From G963677445 sp963678275 (GTDB lineage: Bacteria > Bacteroidota > Ignavibacteria > Ignavibacteriales > Melioribacteraceae): DNA of 64,000 nucleotides. The stretch covers positions 6,634,001 to 6,698,000 of the forward strand of contig OY782765.1 of NCBI GenBank assembly GCA_963678275.1, read 5' to 3'. Below the pieces are notes generated by a model. It did not search any database, had not been told where the DNA came from, and saw only the letters and a list, made by a program, of their open reading frames with translations. Numbering within the stretch: the first letter of the stretch is position 1; every line of letters starts with the position of its first letter. A program made the position numbers and the translations under genes. Of the stretch, positions 26,855 through 35,820 are shown piece after piece.

Positions 26855-27322
26855 ATGAAACTACAGGAAAAATATATAAAAAGAATTAAGGAGCTCAAAA
26901 AAAAGTATCCGGATGAGAGAGGAGCGGTCATCGAGGCTTTGTTAACAGCACAGGAGCAGGCCGGCTTTATAGGGAGCGGCGCCATTGAGGAGATCAGCGA
27001 AATTCTTTCAGTCAGTCAGGAACAGATTATTGACGCGCTCACATTTTATTCATCGTTCAGAACCAAATCGCCGGGAAGATTTCACATACAGATTTGTACC
27101 GGCATTTCATGTATGTTGTCAGGCCCTGGGAACCTTTCCGGGTTGTTAAAGGAAAAACTTGAAAAAAAGATAAAAGAAAAGGGGAATCGTGACAAAATAA
27201 CTATAGAAAAAATAAACTGCTTCGGAAACTGTGATAAAGCTCCTGTCTTAAAAATTAATGGGAAGGTTGTTAACGCAGTTGATCCGGATAAACTGATTGA
27301 ACTGATGGAAAACAAGTTATGA
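26855..27322 (+). CDS. NuoE-like thioredoxin-fold [2Fe-2S] subunit
   Basis: Protein of 155 residues, the usual NuoE/HoxE length. The N-terminal helical bundle (about 1-70, with ALLTAQEQAGFIGSGAIEEI) precedes a thioredoxin-like ferredoxin domain. All four cluster ligands are present: CTGISC (Cys81, Cys86) and CFGNC (Cys122, Cys126), in the standard C-x4-C...C-x3-C arrangement. In complex I and NAD-linked hydrogenases this subunit sits beside the flavin subunit, which here is the next gene (4-base ATGA overlap). It lies 20 bases after the CD fusion gene. Confidence 0.9.
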   Translation: MKLQEKYIKRIKELKKKYPDERGAVIEALLTAQEQAGFIGSGAIEEISEILSVSQEQIIDALTFYSSFRTKSPGRFHIQICTGISCMLSGPGNLSGLLKEKLEKKIKEKGNRDKITIEKINCFGNCDKAPVLKINGKVVNAVDPDKLIELMENKL

Positions 27323-28539
27323 GTGAAAAGTATATTCTTCCGGATATAAAAGACTATAACACACTTGAAGTTTTTCTGCAATACGGGGGATATAAGATTG
27401 TCAAAGAAAGTTTCAGAAAAAAGCCTGAAGATATAACGGATGAACTAATAAAATCTAATTTACAGTTCAGAAATGGTTCAATGAAAGTTGTGGGGAAGGA
27501 GTTTGAAAAATTCAGGAAATTTGGGGGAGCGGAAAAAATATTATGTATAAAAGGTTATACTGCCGGTCCCGGTATGATCCAGAACCGGGGAATAATAGAT
27601 ATTAACCCTCACCTGCTTATTGAAGGAGCGCTGATATCGGCCTATATAACAGGCGCTGAAAGAGTTTATTTTCTCGTAGGCAGTGATGAAGGAGCAGCTC
27701 CCGCGATAATGCAGAAAGCTCTCAATGAAGCGAAAATGAGTGGATTTACCGGCAGACACATGCGTTCATCATTCTTCAATGATTTTGCGTGCCAGGTTGA
27801 GCTGCATCTTTGCCCGCCTCCTCATTTGAACGGGGAGAATTTTGCGGTGATTGCCGGTATGGAGAGCAGAAGGGCATACCCGGTTCAGAAAGAATATGGA
27901 GGGAACTTTGATAAATTATGGGGCCGGGATGTTTATTTCGCTGATTTTGAGACTATCTGTAATATACCGGTTATTCTTGAAAAAGGGTGGAAATGGTTTA
28001 CCGGAGTTGGCGATAAAGATTTTCCGGGCAATATTTTATTTCCCGTTACCGGAAAAGTATCAAATAAAGGTTTGTATGAACTGCCTTCCGGTTCTCCTCT
28101 GCGTAATTTGATAACGTTATCCGGGGGCGCCCTAAACGATATTGAATATATATTTATTTCAGGCATCTTTAGTTCTCCTTTAAGCGGTAATGTTATTGAT
28201 AACCTGACTCTAACCCCGGCTGCCCTGGAAAAAGCGGGTTCACGTTTATTGCCTGCGGCAGTAATATTTCCCGGAAAAATTTCATTGACCGAATCAGCGG
28301 CGGCAATAATTAATTATTACTGCTCATCTAACTGTGGTTTTTGCGCGCCCTGTCGCGAAGGTAATTTGTGGCTTAAAGAAAAAATTGAAAACATTAAGCC
28401 CGATGGCAATGACGGGGATAATTATGAGAAGATAATTTCAGCCGCCGAAAATATGTCAATCCTTTCTGCCTGTTCGTTTGGAGATGAAGGCGGTAAAGTG
28501 ATTGCTGATATATTCAGGCAGATTTACCGGGGAAACTGA
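27319..28539 (+). CDS. NuoF-like subunit with intact [4Fe-4S] site but degenerate FMN/NADH site
   Basis: Protein of 406 residues following NuoF throughout. EVFLQYGGYKIVKESF matches the N-terminus, INPHLLIEGALISAYITGAER the Rossmann-like core, DFETICNIPVILEKG and LFPVTGKVSNKGLYELPSG the SLBB region. CGFCAPCREGNLWL (Cys339, 342, 345) plus CSFGDEGG (Cys385) form the N3 cluster site. Where NuoF has the flavin loop GRGGAGFPTG this protein has QFRNGSMKVVG. The CNADEGEPG segment reads CIKGYTAGPG, and CGEETAL reads NGENFAV. FMN and NADH binding are therefore unlikely in the normal mode. It may use another cofactor or only relay electrons. Confidence 0.85.
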   Translation: MSEKYILPDIKDYNTLEVFLQYGGYKIVKESFRKKPEDITDELIKSNLQFRNGSMKVVGKEFEKFRKFGGAEKILCIKGYTAGPGMIQNRGIIDINPHLLIEGALISAYITGAERVYFLVGSDEGAAPAIMQKALNEAKMSGFTGRHMRSSFFNDFACQVELHLCPPPHLNGENFAVIAGMESRRAYPVQKEYGGNFDKLWGRDVYFADFETICNIPVILEKGWKWFTGVGDKDFPGNILFPVTGKVSNKGLYELPSGSPLRNLITLSGGALNDIEYIFISGIFSSPLSGNVIDNLTLTPAALEKAGSRLLPAAVIFPGKISLTESAAAIINYYCSSNCGFCAPCREGNLWLKEKIENIKPDGNDGDNYEKIISAAENMSILSACSFGDEGGKVIADIFRQIYRGN

Positions 28540-28622
28540 TTGTATTATATTCCGCGGGTACACAGAATACCGGGAAATTCAGAAAAGGGCGCCGAAAACG
28601 TAAGCGATTGACAATTCCCTTA

Positions 28623-28651
28623 TTGACAATTTGCCTGAATATTTTTACATT
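28623..28651 (+). promoter_or_regulatory. Promoter upstream of ybaK-like gene
   Basis: TTGACA, 17-base spacer, TACATT, about 65 bases before the start codon at 28716 and downstream of the NuoF-like stop. It suggests the deacylase gene is transcribed separately from the complex I-like operon. Confidence 0.45.
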
Positions 28652-28715
28652 ATTTATAAATCCATCCTGATAATACTGGTGTTGCTGGATTAACCGGAAA
28701 AAAAATGGAGGATAT

Positions 28716-29189
28716 ATGCCGGTACAGAAGCTCAAGGAGTATCTTGACAGCAATTCCGTTAAATACGTGATACTTAAACATTCGCAGGCCTATACAGCTC
28801 AGGAAATAGCGGCAATGGCTCACATCCCTGGTAAAAAATTAGCGAAAACGGTCCTGATTAAGCTGGATGGCAAAATGGCTATGGCAGTGCTCCCGGCTAC
28901 CTACAAAGTGGAATTTGAAAAACTTCAGGAAGCGCTCGGCTCGGAAAGAATAAGGCTGGCCAATGAACAGGAATTTAAGGATAAATTCCCCGGCTGTGAG
29001 GTTGGCGCGATGCCTCCCTTTGGCAATCTCTATGATATGGAGGTTTTTGTGGCCGCGAGTCTGGTCGAGGATGAAGATATTTTGTTCAATGCCGGATCAC
29101 ATCTTGAACTGATGAAACTTGCCTATAAGGATTTTGAGAGGCTTGTTAATCCAAAAATATTGCGTTTTTCAACAAAATATAAATCATAA
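28716..29189 (+). CDS. YbaK/ProXp-type aminoacyl-tRNA deacylase
   Basis: Protein of 157 residues with the YbaK/EbsC fold, which hydrolyses mischarged aminoacyl-tRNA in trans. Seen: a start helix KLKEYLDSNSVKYVILKHS, the TAQEIAAMAHIPGKKLAKTV strand/helix with the conserved Lys that positions the tRNA 3' end, FPGCEVGAMPPFGNLYDMEV (the GxxPPFG signature) and FNAGSHLELMKLAYKDF (the GxHxxxVxL-like end). Single-domain stand-alone version. Good ribosome site ATGGAGG. The exact aminoacyl specificity (Ala, Cys or other on non-cognate tRNA) cannot be read from sequence. Confidence 0.88.
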   Translation: MPVQKLKEYLDSNSVKYVILKHSQAYTAQEIAAMAHIPGKKLAKTVLIKLDGKMAMAVLPATYKVEFEKLQEALGSERIRLANEQEFKDKFPGCEVGAMPPFGNLYDMEVFVAASLVEDEDILFNAGSHLELMKLAYKDFERLVNPKILRFSTKYKS

Positions 29190-29596
29190 TTTACATTTCC
29201 GCCGAAAAATATATTTTGAAATTTGAATAACGCTGTCAGCTTGCCGGTTTTCTAAAAGACAGACCGGGAGATGCCCCGATTTGTAACACCGAAACACAGG
29301 GAAGGATATTCTAATGTTCATTCAGGATATATAATCCCTATATCTTAATTATTAATCGTGGAAAAGATACGGAAGCTATAATAAAGATAATGTTATTAAT
29401 GTAAAAAAAACTGTTGCATCTTAAAAAATAAAGTGTAATATTCTATTTCTTCTGTTGCTTTTTTTTTGCGAAGATTGACCTGGAAATCTTTTTTCTGATA
29501 TAAAATGAACCCATACCTCCTTTTTCAATTGGGAAGAAAAAGAGATTTAAAATATAAATGTTTTTAACTATTTACTTATTCATTTATGGAGGTGTT
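29190..29596. other. Intergenic, nothing recognisable beyond a likely promoter region
   Basis: AT-rich stretch of about 400 bases between ybaK and the first tandem T9SS gene. I see no gene, repeat or clear terminator. The ribosome site GGAGG at 29588-29592 belongs to the downstream gene. Confidence 0.4.
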
Positions 29597-32524
29597 ATGT
29601 TCAAAAGCAGGTTAATACTGTTTTTATCAATGTTTTTATTCTTCTCTGCATTATCCGCCCAGATAATTCCGCCAACCAATCTTCAGTCTGATCTGAACAG
29701 CTCGACCGGAGAGGTGGAATTATCCTGGAACCATGGCAGCGCAGGGGGATTTTATGAGGATTTTGAAGATGGAGTTGCCGACAACTGGTACCCTCTTGAA
29801 GGAGACTGGTCTGTCGCGAACGGACTTTATTCATGTACCCGTACAACAACCTCTTATACATCATCGTATTATGATGAAGAGTTTAGCAATCTTTCAATCG
29901 AAGTTGAGATGTGCAAAAGAGAGGGCTCCAACAACCTTATCGGATTTTATTTTAACGGCGATCCATCCGATCCGGGCTCCGTTGGAAAATGGAATAACGC
30001 TTACCGGATGGTTTATGGTTTTTCATCAAATATTCAGCAGTGGAATTTCAGTAAGTATGTTAACGGTTCATGGACAAATATTTCAGGTTGGAATACTTCG
30101 GTAAACATTCATCCGACATCCCATACCATGAATGTTGTAAAAGTGGTCTATGTTGATGGTAATATCGATATTTATATTAACGGTGTTCTCGAGGCAACAT
30201 ATTTTGATAATGAATTTCCATCAGGCAAAATCGGCCTTCTGATGTATGGCAGCGAAGGCGATATTGGGGATTATGAGTATGTATCTGTTGAAAATGTTGC
30301 TTCAGATTACGTTCATGGGGAAATTGATGCTTCAATTATTCCTGAACTCTACCCTGACGGATCAATGTTGGAGGATGGGTATAATACGAGAGGGGAGCAT
30401 GTTGTTTATCTGGATGCCCCGGCGCCTGATAACACAAGAGAATTTCTCTATTTTAACGTTTACAGAGATGGTAACCTGATTGCGCAGCCCACAGATAAAA
30501 ATTATATTGATCAGCTTCCTGAATACGGAACTTACAACTATGAAGTGACAGCGGTTTATGATGAGGGAGAATCGGATGCCGCCGGGCCTGAAACCGTTAA
30601 CTGGCAGGCTGATTATTTATGGCTGGCCGAAATAACAGTAGCTGACGCGGGAGGCGCTGATGTAGGTCAAATGATGGAATATGGACGACATCCTTTCGCG
30701 ACCGATGGAATTGATACAACCTATGGTGAAATCGAACTCCCTCCCCCCCCGCCCGCCGGGGCCTTCGATGCCAGATTTGTTTTTCCCGACGGCGTCACTC
30801 AATCGCTCAGGGATATCAGGGGCATTGATGATGAGGAAGTTATGTGGACTATTAATTATCAGCCCGGTCCTTCTGGATTCCCGATAACATTGTCATGGGA
30901 TCCATCCATGCTGCCCGAAGGTTCTTTTATGCTTAAAGATTCTTATGGTGTCGGACTGGTGAATGTTAATATGAAACAACAGAGCAGTGTTACAATAAGC
31001 AACACCTCTGTTACATCGGTTATTATTGAGCATTCGATGGAAACAACATCTTCATTTAATACATTCCAGGGCTGGAACATGATTTCTGTTCCGGTGGAAG
31101 CTGAAGATATGGCTGTATCGGCGGTTTTTCCCGATGCTTCATCTTCAGCCTTCAAATTCAATAATGGTTATGTGCCTGTTGATATGCTTGAATTAAGCGT
31201 TGGCTACTGGATAAAATTCGATGATGTGTTAACACACAATATTACAGGTATGCCTGTGCCGGGACCTATCGCCGTAGCTGAAGGATGGAACCTTATAGGA
31301 CCCCATCATATGGAAATAACCGCTGCCGATATAGTGACAAATCCCACGGGAATTCTCGCTTCACAGTTTTTCGAATTTAATGATGGATATTATACTGCCG
31401 ATATACTTGAACCGGGTAAAGGATACTGGGTGAAAACAAGCGGCGCGGGAGAACTTCTTTATCCACTTCCGACAAAAAAAGGACCGGCGGAATATTATGA
31501 AGAACTTGCCGCTTTTTATGCCATTGATGTGGAAGTAAATGACGGTTACGCGGGGTATAATATAAATGGAGGAATTGATCCGGCCGCGACTGATGGAATT
31601 GACGCCGATCTTGGGGAAGCTGAACTGCCACCGGCTCCACCGGCGGGAATATTTGACGCGAGAATGATATTACCCGACGGAATCACCTCCTCTTTCCAGG
31701 ATTACCGGAATGGCGACGCCGCTTTTAACGGCATTCATGAACATATTCTGAAATGGCAGCTTGGTGCAGGTGATACTCTGTGGCTGCATGTTTCTATACC
31801 TGAGGTCTCAGGCACAGTGCATCTGCACGCGGAAGATCCTTTTGGAGGAGCTTTTGTAAGCGCCGATCAGTATGATGGAACTTCAAACTGGTACTATGTG
31901 GATAATTCCGCTCTTACACAACTGAATATTACATTATCTTATACCGCCCCGATTCCTGTTGAACTGACTTCCTTTACAGCCTCTGTTTCAGGAGAACAAA
32001 TAAGGCTCGATTGGGAAACAGCCACCGAAACAAATAACAAAGGATTTGATATTCTCAGAAGTAATGATAATAACAGATTCGAAAAAATCGGTTTTGTTGA
32101 TGGAAACGGAACCTCTTCCGAACCTCATTCATATAATTTTGTTGATTATAACGCAAAAACCGGGACATATTATTACCGCCTGAAACAGATTGATTTCGAC
32201 GGATCTGAATCATATTCCGACATTATTGAGGTCGATTTTATGCCGGCAGAATTCAGCCTGGGTCAGAATTATCCGAATCCCTTTAATCCCTCTACAAAGA
32301 TCAAATTTGCCCTGCCGGTAGATTCGAAAGTCACTCTCTCTGTATATAATATTGTCGGACAAAATGTCGCGACTCTTGTGAATGAAACTATCAGCGCGGG
32401 ACTCCATGAGGCCGGGTTTAATGCCTCTGATCTTTCGAGCGGGGTTTATTTTTACGTGTTAAATGCTGAAGGAACGGATGGCCGGAAGTTCAGCGAAACA
32501 AAAAAACTTATGCTTATGAAATAG
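29597..32524 (+). CDS. Large T9SS-exported multidomain surface protein, paralogue 1
   Basis: Exported protein of 975 residues from the ATG at 29597, chosen for GGAGGTGTT just upstream and the signal peptide MFKSRLILFLSMFLFFSALS. Next comes a concanavalin-like domain (about 40-215: EDFEDGVADNWYPLEGDWSV), then a fibronectin-III-like part (DAAGPETVNW). Two copies of a module with ATDGID...GE.ELPP.PPAG.FDAR...PDG follow (about 365-450 and 660-760), enclosing two GWN-type repeats (GWNMISVP, GWNLIGPH). A PVELTSF domain and the T9SS sorting domain (QNYPNPFNPSTKIKFALP to KKLMLMK) end the protein. No catalytic motif found; a surface adhesin or glycan-binding role is inference. Same strand and 253 bases ahead of its paralogue. 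Confidence 0.85.
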   Translation: MFKSRLILFLSMFLFFSALSAQIIPPTNLQSDLNSSTGEVELSWNHGSAGGFYEDFEDGVADNWYPLEGDWSVANGLYSCTRTTTSYTSSYYDEEFSNLSIEVEMCKREGSNNLIGFYFNGDPSDPGSVGKWNNAYRMVYGFSSNIQQWNFSKYVNGSWTNISGWNTSVNIHPTSHTMNVVKVVYVDGNIDIYINGVLEATYFDNEFPSGKIGLLMYGSEGDIGDYEYVSVENVASDYVHGEIDASIIPELYPDGSMLEDGYNTRGEHVVYLDAPAPDNTREFLYFNVYRDGNLIAQPTDKNYIDQLPEYGTYNYEVTAVYDEGESDAAGPETVNWQADYLWLAEITVADAGGADVGQMMEYGRHPFATDGIDTTYGEIELPPPPPAGAFDARFVFPDGVTQSLRDIRGIDDEEVMWTINYQPGPSGFPITLSWDPSMLPEGSFMLKDSYGVGLVNVNMKQQSSVTISNTSVTSVIIEHSMETTSSFNTFQGWNMISVPVEAEDMAVSAVFPDASSSAFKFNNGYVPVDMLELSVGYWIKFDDVLTHNITGMPVPGPIAVAEGWNLIGPHHMEITAADIVTNPTGILASQFFEFNDGYYTADILEPGKGYWVKTSGAGELLYPLPTKKGPAEYYEELAAFYAIDVEVNDGYAGYNINGGIDPAATDGIDADLGEAELPPAPPAGIFDARMILPDGITSSFQDYRNGDAAFNGIHEHILKWQLGAGDTLWLHVSIPEVSGTVHLHAEDPFGGAFVSADQYDGTSNWYYVDNSALTQLNITLSYTAPIPVELTSFTASVSGEQIRLDWETATETNNKGFDILRSNDNNRFEKIGFVDGNGTSSEPHSYNFVDYNAKTGTYYYRLKQIDFDGSESYSDIIEVDFMPAEFSLGQNYPNPFNPSTKIKFALPVDSKVTLSVYNIVGQNVATLVNETISAGLHEAGFNASDLSSGVYFYVLNAEGTDGRKFSETKKLMLMK

Positions 32525-32537
32525 AGCTGATTTTGTA

Positions 32538-32570
32538 AGAGGCCTCTAAATCAGGCCTCTTTTTTTATTT
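32538..32570 (+). terminator. Rho-independent terminator after T9SS paralogue 1
   Basis: Perfect stem AGAGGCCT / AGGCCTCT with 7-base loop, followed by TTTTTTTATTT. It begins 14 bases after the stop. Confidence 0.88.
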
Positions 32571-32777
32571 ATTATGATGATTCTTAACAAATGCGGAGAT
32601 AGGATTATATTTAATATGTTGATGAATCTTTAAAATATTTCTCCGGTCCGGGGTGAATAGTTAAAGAGCAGATTTATGCGTTTGTGCGAGAACCTTAACT
32701 TTCTTTCCCGATGGGGTAAATTGGAGGAAAAATAGAAACTTTGAATTATTAAAATGTTTTTTCATTATGGAGGTGTT

Positions 32778-35696
32778 ATGTTTAAAAGCAGGTTTATACT
32801 GTTTTTATTTATATTATTAATTTATTCTTTACTATCCGCCCAGGTAATTCCCCCGTCAAATCTTACGTCAGAACTGAACAGCGCGACAGGGGAAGTCCAG
32901 CTTGAGTGGCAGCAGTGGTCCGGACCAGGTTATTATGAAGATTTCAGTGATGGTGTAGCCGATGATTGGTATCCGCTTACAGGGAACTGGTTTGTTGTAA
33001 GTGAACACTATCAGGTGGATGCTCAGCAGCAATATAATACTTCTTATTATGATGAGGAGTTTACAAATTATACTATTGAAGCCAGGATGAAATTTACGAA
33101 CGCCACCGGCTCCAATAACATCGGATTTATGTTCAATGGTGATCCGGCTAATCATATTAATGGAAAATGGCTGAATACCTATCAGATTTATTACCAGTAT
33201 GATGGCAGGTGGTATCTTAATAAATATGTTGATGGATCATACGTTGGTTTACAGTCGGGGATCACAAGTCCTAATCTTAATGTTGATGACTGGAATGTTC
33301 TTACGGTTATTTGCGCTTTTGGCAATATTGATGTATATATCAATGAAGTTTTACAGGGTACCTATTATGATACAGATTTTCTGCTGGGTAAGGCCGGGTT
33401 TAAAACCTATGGCGCTGCTACCGATGGAACATTTGACTATATCTCAGTTATGCCTCTTGAATATGAGTACACATTCGGGGAAATAAATCAGCCCGAATAT
33501 TATAATGTATATGCTGAAGGGGATAACGAACAGGGAGAAATTATTGGTCGGGCGCCGGCTCCGCAGCCGCCTCATCAACAATTCACTTACAGACCGGGAA
33601 TGTCAAACAGGGAATTTTTGTATTATAAAATTTACAGGGACGGCATTGAGCTGGATACGACTTCATTATTAACATATACCGACCAGCTTCCTGAATTTGG
33701 TCTTTATGAATATGAAGTTACCGCGGTTTATGATGAAGGGGAATCCACACCCGCCGGGCCGGAAATAGTTGAGTGGATTGCCGATTATATATGGCTGGCA
33801 GATATTCTTGTTGAAGATGCCGGTGGAGCTGAAATCAGTCAGATGATTACGTTCGGACGTCATCCGTACGCGACCGATGGCATTGACACCGCGTTCGGAG
33901 AAATTGATTTGCCCCCGCCCCCACCTGCCGGAGCTTTCGACGCACGCTTTGTTTTTCCCGATATGATTACCTCTTCACACAGGGATATCAGAAGCACGGA
34001 AAATGATGAGGTCGAATGGAAGATAGTTTTCCAGGCCGGCCCGCAGGGGTATCCGGTTACTCTTTCATGGGAGCCGCTGTTTTTGCCCGAAGGATCATTT
34101 ATGATGGAAGATGCTCTCGGTATTGGTTTGATATCTGTAAATATGAAAGAACAGAATAATGTAGTTATAACAAATGAATCTCTCACATCGGTAGTCATCA
34201 GGCACGACCAGCAAATCGTTTCAACTTTTACCACCATGACAGGGTGGAATATGATTTCTGTTCCTCTTGAAGCTCCCGATATGTCTGTTTCGGCGGTTTT
34301 CCCCGGCGCAGCCTCCTCAGCCTTTAAATTTGATGATGGCTACTTACCGGTAGATATGCTTGAGATGAGTGTTGGTTACTGGCTAAAGTTTGATGAACCT
34401 TTAATTCATAATCTTAATGGAATGCCGGTTGCCGATCCAATACCGGTATCCGAAGGTTGGAATATCGTTGGTCCGTTCCACTTCGATATTGGAGTTATTG
34501 ATATCGTAACCAACCCGGCGGGAATTCTCGCTTCACAGTTTTTTGAATTTAATGACGGATATTATACTGCCGATATACTTGAACCGGGCAAAGGATACTG
34601 GGTAAAAAGTACAGGCGATGGTGAAATTCTTTATCCTCTTCCGACAAAAAAAGGACCGGCGGAATATTATGAAGAGCTTGCCGCTTTTTATGCTGTTGAT
34701 GTGGAAGTAAATGATGGTTACGCCGGTTATAATATTAATGGCGGCATTGATCCGGCGGCTACTGATGGAATTGACGCCGATCTTGGGGAAGCTGAACTGC
34801 CACCGGCTCCTCCGGCGGGAATATTTGACGCGAGAATGATATTGCCCGACGGAACTACCTCTTCACTCCAGGATTACAGGAATGGAGACGCTGCCTTTAA
34901 CGGCGTTCATGAACATATTCTGAAATGGCAGCTTGGAGCAGGCGATACTCTGTGGCTGCATGTAACAATACCTGAAGTATCAGGTACAGTACATTTGCAC
35001 GCGGAAGATCCGTTTGGTGGAGCTTTTGTAAACGCGAATCAGTATGATGGAGCTTCAAGATGGTATTATGTTGATAATTCAGCTCTGACTCAGCTAAATA
35101 TTACATTATCTTATACTGCCCCGATTCCTGTTGAACTTACTTCATTTGCCGCCTCTGTTGTGGGAAATAAAGTTGAACTAAGCTGGGAGACAGCTACTGA
35201 AACAAATAACGAAGGATTTGATATTCTTAGAAGTAATGATAATAACAGATTTAAAAAAATCGGCTTTGTTTCCGGAAACGGAACCTCCTCAGAGCCGGTA
35301 AAATATAGTTTCAGCGATGAAAAACCATTGAGCGGAACAAATTATTACAGATTAAAACAAATTGATTTTGATGGCGCCGAATCATATTCAGAGATTATTG
35401 AAGTTAACTTTGTACCCTCTGAATTCAGCCTTGAACAGAACTATCCCAATCCCTTCAATCCTGTTACAAAAATAAAATTTGCTCTTCCGGCAGAATCGAA
35501 GGTATCATTAAATATCTATAATGTTGTAGGTCAGAAAGTTGGTTCAATTGCCCGGGGTAATTTTAAACCAGGTGTGCATGAAGTTGAATTTAACGCTTCC
35601 TCACTTTCCAGCGGAGTATATTTTTATACAATAAATGCCGAAGGAATTGATGGTGAGAAATTCACAGGCACAAAAAAACTGATGGTTCTAAAATAA
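32778..35696 (+). CDS. Large T9SS-exported multidomain surface protein, paralogue 2
   Basis: Exported protein of 972 residues starting at the ATG at 32778 (GGAGGTGTT upstream, signal peptide MFKSRFILFLFILLIYSLLS). Same domain order as the preceding gene: concanavalin-like domain (EDFSDGVADDWYPLTGNW), fibronectin-like link, two ATDGID/ELPP modules around two GWN repeats, PVELTSF domain and the T9SS sorting domain (QNYPNPFNPVTKIKFALP to KKLMVLK). The C-terminal half, from GILASQFFEFNDGYYTADIL onward to the PVELTSF domain, is almost identical to paralogue 1. The N-terminal domain is clearly more divergent. The pair looks like a tandem duplication with later homogenisation of the 3' half. It has its own terminator. 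Confidence 0.85.
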   Translation: MFKSRFILFLFILLIYSLLSAQVIPPSNLTSELNSATGEVQLEWQQWSGPGYYEDFSDGVADDWYPLTGNWFVVSEHYQVDAQQQYNTSYYDEEFTNYTIEARMKFTNATGSNNIGFMFNGDPANHINGKWLNTYQIYYQYDGRWYLNKYVDGSYVGLQSGITSPNLNVDDWNVLTVICAFGNIDVYINEVLQGTYYDTDFLLGKAGFKTYGAATDGTFDYISVMPLEYEYTFGEINQPEYYNVYAEGDNEQGEIIGRAPAPQPPHQQFTYRPGMSNREFLYYKIYRDGIELDTTSLLTYTDQLPEFGLYEYEVTAVYDEGESTPAGPEIVEWIADYIWLADILVEDAGGAEISQMITFGRHPYATDGIDTAFGEIDLPPPPPAGAFDARFVFPDMITSSHRDIRSTENDEVEWKIVFQAGPQGYPVTLSWEPLFLPEGSFMMEDALGIGLISVNMKEQNNVVITNESLTSVVIRHDQQIVSTFTTMTGWNMISVPLEAPDMSVSAVFPGAASSAFKFDDGYLPVDMLEMSVGYWLKFDEPLIHNLNGMPVADPIPVSEGWNIVGPFHFDIGVIDIVTNPAGILASQFFEFNDGYYTADILEPGKGYWVKSTGDGEILYPLPTKKGPAEYYEELAAFYAVDVEVNDGYAGYNINGGIDPAATDGIDADLGEAELPPAPPAGIFDARMILPDGTTSSLQDYRNGDAAFNGVHEHILKWQLGAGDTLWLHVTIPEVSGTVHLHAEDPFGGAFVNANQYDGASRWYYVDNSALTQLNITLSYTAPIPVELTSFAASVVGNKVELSWETATETNNEGFDILRSNDNNRFKKIGFVSGNGTSSEPVKYSFSDEKPLSGTNYYRLKQIDFDGAESYSEIIEVNFVPSEFSLEQNYPNPFNPVTKIKFALPAESKVSLNIYNVVGQKVGSIARGNFKPGVHEVEFNASSLSSGVYFYTINAEGIDGEKFTGTKKLMVLK

Positions 35697-35703
35697 ATTG
35701 AGA

Positions 35704-35728
35704 AGGAGGCCTGTAAATCGGGTCTCCT
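35704..35728 (+). terminator. Hairpin after T9SS paralogue 2
   Basis: AGGAGGCCT / GGGTCTCCT stem (imperfect) 8 bases after the stop, similar in layout to the terminator of paralogue 1 but with a weak T tract. Confidence 0.5.
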
Positions 35729-35820
35729 GTTTATTCAAATTGATTTCATAAGCGACTCCGAATGGAGTTGAATATTATCAGCCCCTTTTCCCGGAAAAAT
35801 TTTGCCGTTTTGCGTAGAAT

